Positions 25,501-34,500 of a stretch of 64,000 nucleotides of DNA are shown here, piece after piece. Both the position numbers and the translations under genes were made by a program. The notes under the pieces were generated by a model. That model made no database searches. It had not been told where the DNA came from and was given only the letters and a program-made list of their open reading frames with translations. The DNA comes from Gavia stellata. Its lineage: Eukaryota > Chordata > Aves > Gaviiformes > Gaviidae. Where the stretch lies: the NCBI RefSeq assembly GCF_030936135.1, contig NC_082594.1, positions 129,990,668 to 130,054,667 of the forward strand, read 5' to 3'. Position 1 is the stretch's first letter, and each line of letters opens with the position of its first letter.

Positions 25501-28500
25501 GAGTGGGCTGGGGGTGCACGGGAAGTTGGGAGGGGACACAGCCGGGACAGCTGACCCCAACTGACCAAAGGGATATTCCATACCATATGATGTCATGCTC
25601 AGTATATAAAGCCGGGGGAGGAAGAAGGAAGGTGGGGACATTCGGAGTAATGGCGTTTGTCTTCCCGAGCAACCGCTACGCGTGATAGAGCCCTGCTTCC
25701 CTGCAGATAGCTGAACACCTGCCTGCCGACGGGAAGTGGTGAATTAATTCCTTCTTTCGCTTTGCTTCTCCGCGCGGTGTTCTTTGCTCTACCTATTAAA
25801 CTGTTTTTATCTCAGCCCACGAGTTTTCTCACTTTTACTCTTCTGGTTCTCTCCCCCACCCCACCTGGGGGGAGTGAGTGAGCGGCTGTGTGGTGATTAG
25901 TCCGGCTGGGCTTAAACCACGACACTTGGTGACATTTTTTTCCCCCATAACCCTTTGATTGAGATTTCCATATTATATATTCATGGTCTGCCTGCAGTGC
26001 ACCATGCTAAGGATCTTCTTGTTCAAGTCTAGTTACATTAACAAACTGAAGGACAAATAGGTCCTCCCAGGTGCACACATGCAGAAGAAAAAGTTCAGAG
26101 TTAATTACAGCTGGTGGCTGATGACAGTAAATACTCACTGTGCCAGCTGAGGTGGAATGCTCTGGATCTTGTTGTCACACAGAACTAGATAGCTTAGAGA
26201 AGGCAGGTTTGCTAATTCAGGTGGAATTGAAGTAATGAAATTCCCTCCGAGGTATAGAAACTCTAAACTGAAAAAGAGAAGAGAAAACATGGCATTATTT
26301 CATTAAGGTCATTTCCAGTTTCATTTAACACTAGGTCTTCTCATCTCCTGCATTTCTTAAAACTTACAGATGACTATGTAGGAGGTAATTTGCTGAGAGC
26401 GGAAAAAAAAAAAAAAGTTGAGTTGCATGTCAAAATTACAATAGAGCTGCTGTTTCACAACAGATAACGCTGAGATTTACCTCCAGCCTCCCGCAGTCAC
26501 CATTACATCTGTAGGAAGGCACCAGACAACTATGTATTCCTACACCAACCCCACATGCAAAGCTCCTGCTCCTATTTCCAAGGAAGGGCAGCCTGCGCAC
26601 GCAGGGTCTGCAGCACTGACGCAGCTCCTGCCGCAGCCAGTGGGAGCTCTCAGTTTCAACAGGAGCAAAGCAAGAGAGCAGTGGCTCTCCCTGAAAATCC
26701 TGTCCCTGCACAAGCACTAGTCGCTCTTTATGGTATCATTTGACTCCTCGGTGACTAACTGCAACCTTTCAGCAGAAGTCAGAGGCACGCAGTCCCGCTT
26801 TGATACAATTCGCATACCGACAACACCACAGCTGCAACAGCACAGAGTGCATCTAAGTCACACAAATACATGCATGCATTTCTCAGATAGATTGATTTCA
26901 GTATACGGAAGTCATGGAACCCAAAGCTACCAAAAACATTAGCTGGGCTTAACTGTAGTTTGGGTCTAAATAAAAGAAAAAAAAACTCCAAACACTGGCT
27001 GTCCTGTGAAAACTCAGTGGATGGGAGACAGGAACGAAGAGAGGCACTAGAACCCTTCTGCCAGGTGGAGTAGCCAGTATTTGCTGTGCATCTCTGCCCT
27101 TCTAGGAAGAAAAATGGCAAGCACGTCTCTTCAGCATAATAGCTTCAACTCCCCATTTCACAGAGCCAAACAGCTCTCTGCCCCTGTCCTCAGACCTTGT
27201 CTGGAAGAAGAGCAAAGGCAGATTCAGTTTGGGTACTTCTGGCTGGGAAGAGACACCACTGCTAATCACGGTCTAGACAACACTTTTTCCCATGCCGAAA
27301 CAGGTGGATCCCACGGTCCTGTCTGCAGGTGTCTGCGGAACTCATGCGGGTTCAATATCTCTGGTACATACCCAGGTTAGCTGCCTAACTACAGTGTACA
27401 TGGCCCCCTCTGATCCACCAAGCATCCCCACAGGTCAGGGAAAGAGAAGTCATCCAGGCTCCATAAGCCTTTCTTTAAGAACAACTTATAACCTCCTTGG
27501 AATAGGAGACACCTTCATCTCACCCCAGCAACTGAGAAAGGCTACGGATACAACTGGCAAAGAATCACAGAATCACTAAGGACGGAAAAGACCTGTAAGA
27601 TCATCAAGTCCAACCATCAACCCAACACTGCCATGCCCACTAAACCATGTCCTGCAGTGCCACATCCACACGTTCCTTGAACACCTCCAGTGATGGCGAC
27701 TCTACCACCTCCCTGGGCAGCCTGTTCCAGTGTTTCACCACTCTCTCTGTAAAGAAATATTTCCTAATATCCAGCCTAAACCTCCCCTGGTGCAACTTAA
27801 GGCCATTTCCTCTTGTCCTGTTGCTAGTCACTTGGGAGAAGAGACCGACACCCACCTCTCTACAACCCCCTTTCTGGTAATTGTAAGAGAGCGATAAGGT
27901 CTCTCCTCAGCCTCCTCTTCATATCTTTTGTCTTCTTTCCATCATCTTCAATTCTTGCTTGTCTGTGAGATCTTCATAGTACGTTTTTCTTTTGCTTCTT
28001 TGATCTTCAAGAAATTTCCACTCGATGCTAATAATTTTTCTTCCACTATATTCTTCCAGTTTATTTCTCGTCTGCGTGTCCGTACAAAATACGTCAAAGA
28101 GCTTCTCTGAACACTCATTGAATTTGTCTGCTCGCTCGGTAAAAGCCTGGTTCTGTCTCTGCTTTCTGACCTGATACAATCTGGTAAACTCCTCGTACAT
28201 TTTGAGGATAAGTTTCTTTATATTTTGCGTCGTGATGGTCTGCGAGTTGCAACAGGACTAAACCACCCGAGGGACACGGTGGTCAACCCAGAGAAGGTCT
28301 GAACCCTGCAACTGTGCCACAGCATGTGTGGAGCGCCAGAGAAGCTCCTGTCTGAGGTTTCCCCTGGAATGGAGCAGAAGAACGGTAGAAAGAGACTATT
28401 TCGTTCAGTTCTTGCAACAAACTTGAACCCCAAAGATCCAATGACAGCATCTGCTCGGGCTAACACAGCACAGAGGTCCACCTGCCCATCAGGAAAGAAC

Positions 28501-31500
28501 AGAACAACAAAACCACTGCAACACACGAGGAGACGCTCACGGAGCTTAACTTCTCCTGGGTGCGCTTACCTTTTTGGAGTATGTCAGAGGAAAGCTAAAT
28601 ACCTGAGACTTGACAAAGTGGGCACAGAGTTAAGCCATTTCTAATCCTTAAACTGAATTTGACTATATGAAAGGAAGTAACTATACTTGCTTCAGCTGAG
28701 AGATCAAGTGGGACAGCACTTTCGGAGGTGATTCTGAACACGCAAGAAAGTACACAGGAAAAAAAACACCACCAAAACCCCACTGTTCAAGAGTAGCCTC
28801 TCTTCCACAGACAATCCGTAGGTGAGGAGTGGGGGTAGGAGGAAGGTTGCTGCGCAGAGACCACATCAAGGGGAGATTATTTTTAATTAAATTTTGATCC
28901 CTTAACAAAGCCCTGAGTTTTAACCAAAATTCTTCCTTCAACCTCCACTGTTTCCCAAGGTGGATTAAGGCTGCTTGGCTCTCATGAGGGACTTAACTGC
29001 TGACCATACAATTCCTAGGCATATTTTAACTCCACACCATTGCTGGAGCCCTCACCAAAAACTGTTGGGCAAGGGAATTCTAGTAATGTGGATTTCAATG
29101 TTTAAACAAGGTTTAGATGTGTACAAGTTTCCACTTCCTAGGAAAAGTGAATAATTAACTCTTCATCCCCTGTGTTTGAGGACAATAATGCCTGTAAAGC
29201 CACACTGCATAAAAACACATACTACCAGGGAAGGGGAAGAGGGATGCAAAAGATATAGTAAAAATGTTTTTGAAATTCATTTCAAGGCGTGAAATGCCTA
29301 CATTTCAGGAGCAGCTTACCGCACAAACTAGGCATGCAAAAACACTGCCCGCAAATGACTTACAGCTTTCAAATCCATTCTTCGTAAAGTCTGTGTAATG
29401 AGAAGACTCGGTTATACTAGCTAGGATATAAAGTCAAAACATCAGACTACAAACTGTCTCTAACCGAAAAGCCACTAAGTAACTCCTTCAGTGGCAACAA
29501 GGGCTTCTTAAAAAATATTTTCTTTTTACCTATCTTTTGAATCACCTTTTTGAGGTCAGTAGACTAACAACTCACTGGGCCCAGTCTAGTATAGCAAATT
29601 CAGAATTTCCAACATCAACTTAAGATACAAATTAGATGGTGAATTTATCAAAAAAGCACAGGGAGGAGGTTTTGAAACTATAAAGAAACTTATTTTAAAT
29701 ACAGCAAAGTTATTCTTATAGCTTCTTCCGTTCAGCAGGCAAAAGAAATCTATAACTCCCATCTCCCAAAATACAATTTGCTAGAAAGAAGGATCTAGCC
29801 TAGTCTTGACTGAGAAAGATGGAGAAACGAACAACAGTCCTTTCTGCATCAAAGTGTCAAGAATTGCTTGAGCAAAGCTAATCACGACACAGGCAAGGAT
29901 TTTCAAGAGACACAACCCTTTACCGACCACACCACGGGGGCCTCAGTTCCTTCCTAGCTCAGCCACCCCAGCCTGATTTTCGTGTCGTGCTAAGCCCGTA
30001 CCTAGAGGCCAAGGCAATGCTGGCTCTTGAGCTGTCCTACTCGGGGGACAGTTCGCAGCTCGGTGAGACGAGCAAAAGCACTGCAGAGCTCTGCCCTCCT
30101 CACGAAAGATCCCCTCTAACGAGGCACTCCACAATGTTTACCATAGTTTTTCACTGGAGGACCGTAACAGAGATGGGACTGAGCTTAGCGAATACTTCGA
30201 ACTAACCTTTCACACCAAGACCCAGTTTTTCTGACAATCATTAATCTGCATAGCCATTTGGACCAGCCAGCTAAGGTCTCGTGCATCGCTGTGTACACAG
30301 AGGGAGAGCTGGAATTTTTCCTGTATTTTCAAAAGTCAGTCCAGGAACTGAGTCCAGCCAGAGAACAACCAGCCTCGAACAAATAAAAGCTCAGTTCCTA
30401 TTTCTGAAGCTAGAATAAATGATATACTTCCAACCTGCCACACAGGATCTGGCTGAATGAGTTTCAAGAGGGGACAAACGCTAACAAAACCCATCTCAAC
30501 AAAAACTGGGAAAACACCCCCCAACATTTGACAGAGTAACTAATGGGGGCTGACACTTTCTCTCCTGCCTTTTAGCCGTGTTTACAAATACTCTAATAAA
30601 AGGCCAGAGTCCCCTTCAGCCTCATATCCAGCGGGCTGGTACTAATTGCTGCCAAGCAGCAGCCGGCACGCCAAGCCCATCGCGTGTCGCTCCTCTCTAG
30701 CAGGGGATTTCACACCACCAGGCTGTGGGGTGGCTGTGTAAATCCTTTTACATACAGGAAGGGAGCGGGGAGACGCTCAAACAACTATGAAGCAATTCAG
30801 GTGGTGGCAGCAACGTTTAACATGCCAAGAGGCTGTACGTTCTTGCTTGAGTATGTCCTTTGAGGTTTATATCATGTAGCACAAAACAAATCAAAATGCC
30901 CCAAAACGCTCAGTAAGTACAAAGTGCCCGCTCTGAGCACTAGAGGTATTTTTGATACTCTATCAATTACCATGACACTTTCATAGTCATGTTTCAAGGG
31001 GAGAATGTCTTCTGGCATAGAAGATACTCAAATTTTCAATCCACCCTGTTCCTCCACAGATGCTTCTTTGGATAAAATTTAGCAGCTGACATCAAACAGA
31101 TGCATCTAAATAGGTAATCTAAAAAAGAAACAATGAGCCTGAAATAGCTCCAGGCCTTTTTAAGATAAACTTTTTAGCAAATTTCCAGGGCAGTTTTGAG
31201 GCTCATGCAAGGGAGGAATTTAAAAGCAGCCCACAATACGCTCCTGCTAACCCTGTTCTACGATTTGCTAATTCCTGAGAGAACTGCATAGCCTTTGCTG
31301 ACACGCAAATTTAAGATCAAACGGTTGTCTGAAAACTATTTGCAAAATGTTTGAAGAGGGGAAGAAAAAGGGAGGCAGCAAGCAGATTTCCTAATGTTGT
31401 ATCTTTATCAAAGCTTCGCCTGCCATTTTTCCCACACTGTAACAGCCGTTCTTAAGCGTATGCTTGTCTAACATGCTTAACACTACCCACAAATAAAAGC

Positions 31501-34500
31501 AAATACTCTGGTTTTCATTGCATCTAAGCCTTTACACAAAATTTGGATGAATCCAGTTAGGCGTTTGACGGCTTTGATCCCAACCCTTGCACAACTGGGC
31601 TTTGCTAGAGGAATCCAAGCGAGAAGGAAAGGAGCATGCACGGCAGACGCCTGGAAAGAGCCTGGCTCTTTTCCAAGCTCTTCCCGCCTGCTCCTGGTGC
31701 TCTACTGAGCGTGAGAGTATTAACTAGAAATTCACATCAGGAGATTCAAGGTATCGATTGCATTTCACTAAGCTCTTGAGAATTTTTCCCTTTACAAGAC
31801 ACCTGCAAGACACTTCCCCAAGCGTGCACAGTGATGAGGGCAATCCATGCACCCTTAAGCCAAAAGCCACAGTGAAGATCAGAGCTGTGTTTTACCAGAC
31901 TTGCCAAATTGTGTCCAGAACGGGCAGAAGCAGATGACCACATTTCCAGCTCACCAGCTATAATACACAATGCCCCTTAGCGTATCCCCAGCTGGATCAG
32001 CAGAGGAAGGATGTGCACAACCAATGCAGCGGTGGGATATCTACACAGATCACAGTTCAGGAGCTGCTGGGAGCTGTGAATCGAGTCTGAGAGAGGGTGA
32101 CTGACCGTAACATCTCACACTGAAAATACAGCAAGGTCAATGTTGGAGGGAGAACTACAGAAAAGATGACGCTTACGTTTACTTACACTAAGCTCATCTT
32201 TTACCCGCCAACAAACAGGAAAGCAATGCAAAGAGGGCTGCTTTCATCCACCTGGTCCATTTTCTACTCTAAATTCACAGCAACAGCCAATGCTGCAATT
32301 CAGGTCTTGCACTGTACCGACACTGCTAGCTGACAGTAACTGGGGTGGTGGGCATGCAGAAGGAACCCCAACATGATTAAAAAAAAGCCCTCAGCAGGGC
32401 TCACACTTATGTTGTTTCTCAGAAACTTAAGAGGCTGTTGCAGGTCACCACAGACACTTCTGGTGGAATTAGGAGGAAAGAGCATTACATTTTCCACAAT
32501 GCTTAGCAAAGGCTATTCATCCTTGGGGCCAGCATGCTATGGCCAGCATCACCCTGCTGCCATCACCAGAGCAACCATGATCATCCACTTGTGAAGCCGC
32601 TTGAAGGAAGCTTCAAGCATAGGACGTCTACAGGTAGTCCCTTCTACAACAGCCTAGGAGGCAACTGATGATCAAGTGAAAGGCACATATGTTCCGCACG
32701 ATCTTGTGCTGCACACAAAGATCTGCGTGGGCAAGGATGGGGCAGATGGCCAAAGCTGGAAGGAATGAGACAAGACAGCAGCAGGACTGGCTGTGGTTCT
32801 TATCGCTGTTCGTTAACTTGCCAAATCACTAGGAACATGCTAAGAAAAGTATTTGCACAAAATGCCTGACCCCAGCTTGCTGCAAAGTTGTGGCTTTATT
32901 ATCTTCATGTGAGTTACAACACATGGCACACATCTCTCCTTCCAGGGCCTTTGCATTTGTAGTTGCCAGCATGTTCCTCCTCCTTGGGCAGATCAAACCC
33001 ATCAGCTTTCTTTCTTTCAACTTCACCACATAGACTCCTTACCTGCTGTATTCCTGCCCTTCACTAAAACTGATGCACTACCCCTTCAAAAACTACAACA
33101 GGAAACTGTATGGGGTGCAGAGGAAAGATGTGAGGCTTAATTATAATGATTTTTTTTTTTTTTTTTTAAATATCTCATTCCATCCCTGGAAACATAAGAA
33201 GTATTTCTAGATCTTTGCAACTCTTGCTCAGCTCTATAATCAGTGACTGGAACAAATGGGAAGCTGCCAGGGTCACGGGAAGAAGAGAACTGCTGGCCTC
33301 AGGAACTCTAGTACCAGCAGGAGGAACGTGCCCGGTCAAAGGGCTGCCTGCATTCCTCTGTGGTCTCCGAGACCACGAGACATGAGAAAAATTTCTTTTA
33401 TGGGAAGCTGCATCTGAAAAAAGGCTCAAAGTCTTGGCTTGCCAGCAACAGCAAGATGGACACTTGTACCTTGAGCTGTGAGGTTAACACAAGCCCCAGC
33501 ACCTACACCAGGTCCCACCTCCTGCCCCAGAGTTCAGAAACAAATAGATGCCTCTGTGTTGCCCTGCCACAACAGCTGGCTCTGCTCTGTCCTTGCTCAG
33601 GCTCGTTTTACCCACTTCAACACTATGCATGCTCACGCCGCGGACACCTCTCTTGTTGGCAGGCGGGAGGAGGGTCTGGCAGCAGTTTCTCTCCAGTACA
33701 TACCTACTATCTTTTTGGCAAGGGTGTCAGGTCACTGGCTATCTGGCTCCCAACGAGCAGATTCAGGATTCCCTCTGGAGGAATATAACATTCTAAAGTA
33801 TAGATTTCTCCCAGCTCTGGCAAGCAAGTGTGCTGCTCCCTTTTGTTACTCAAGCAGTCCCAGATACAGAAGAGTCACTGATGGCATAGTGGTAAAGAAG
33901 CTGACAATCCTGGTGGAGCACGGATTCGCTATCTTGAGCTAAAGTTCAATTATACTATGGTGACACATTAGCAGAAGTTCAATTAAGTTAGCAGTGATTA
34001 TGCGGGCAGCAGACACAAGCTGGGTCTAGTCTAGTTTTTTTACCTGACGCATCACTTTGTAACGATAAACAGACAGTTCAATAGCCTTGTCCGCATTTGC
34101 CCTCTCAGAATCTAGGGTTCGAGCGTGACCAGCCCAAGAAAAGATACAGGACAGGACAAACAGGAGCCCTGCTTCAGGGCAGGCCAGAGGAACAAGGGAG
34201 AGTAACCATGCAGCAGTAGTTTGACAGCGATGCAGCACGGAGCGCAGCACACAGCCCACTGGGGTACCACGTGCAGTGCTACGCAGCCTGGTACCTTCCC
34301 GGGGTCAGCAGCATAGCAAAAAGCAGGATGAGGTTTGTCTTCTTGGGGGGGGGGGGGGAAGAAAAGAAAAGAAAAAAGAGAGAGAGACACCACAACCACA
34401 GATAAGAACGTGTGAGCAGCAGCAGGGAACCTCTGCCTCAGAGATGGGCACAACAATCAGATCCCAAACACATCCTGGATGCTACCAGGCATGCTATGGA

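Larger units (their letters stand above)
24208..26138 (-). other. LRRC58 intron 2 content
   Basis: This intron of about 1.9 kb contains a 5S-like SINE fragment (24680-24745) and the complete solo LTR (25309-25924). The remainder shows no feature I recognise. Confidence 0.8.
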
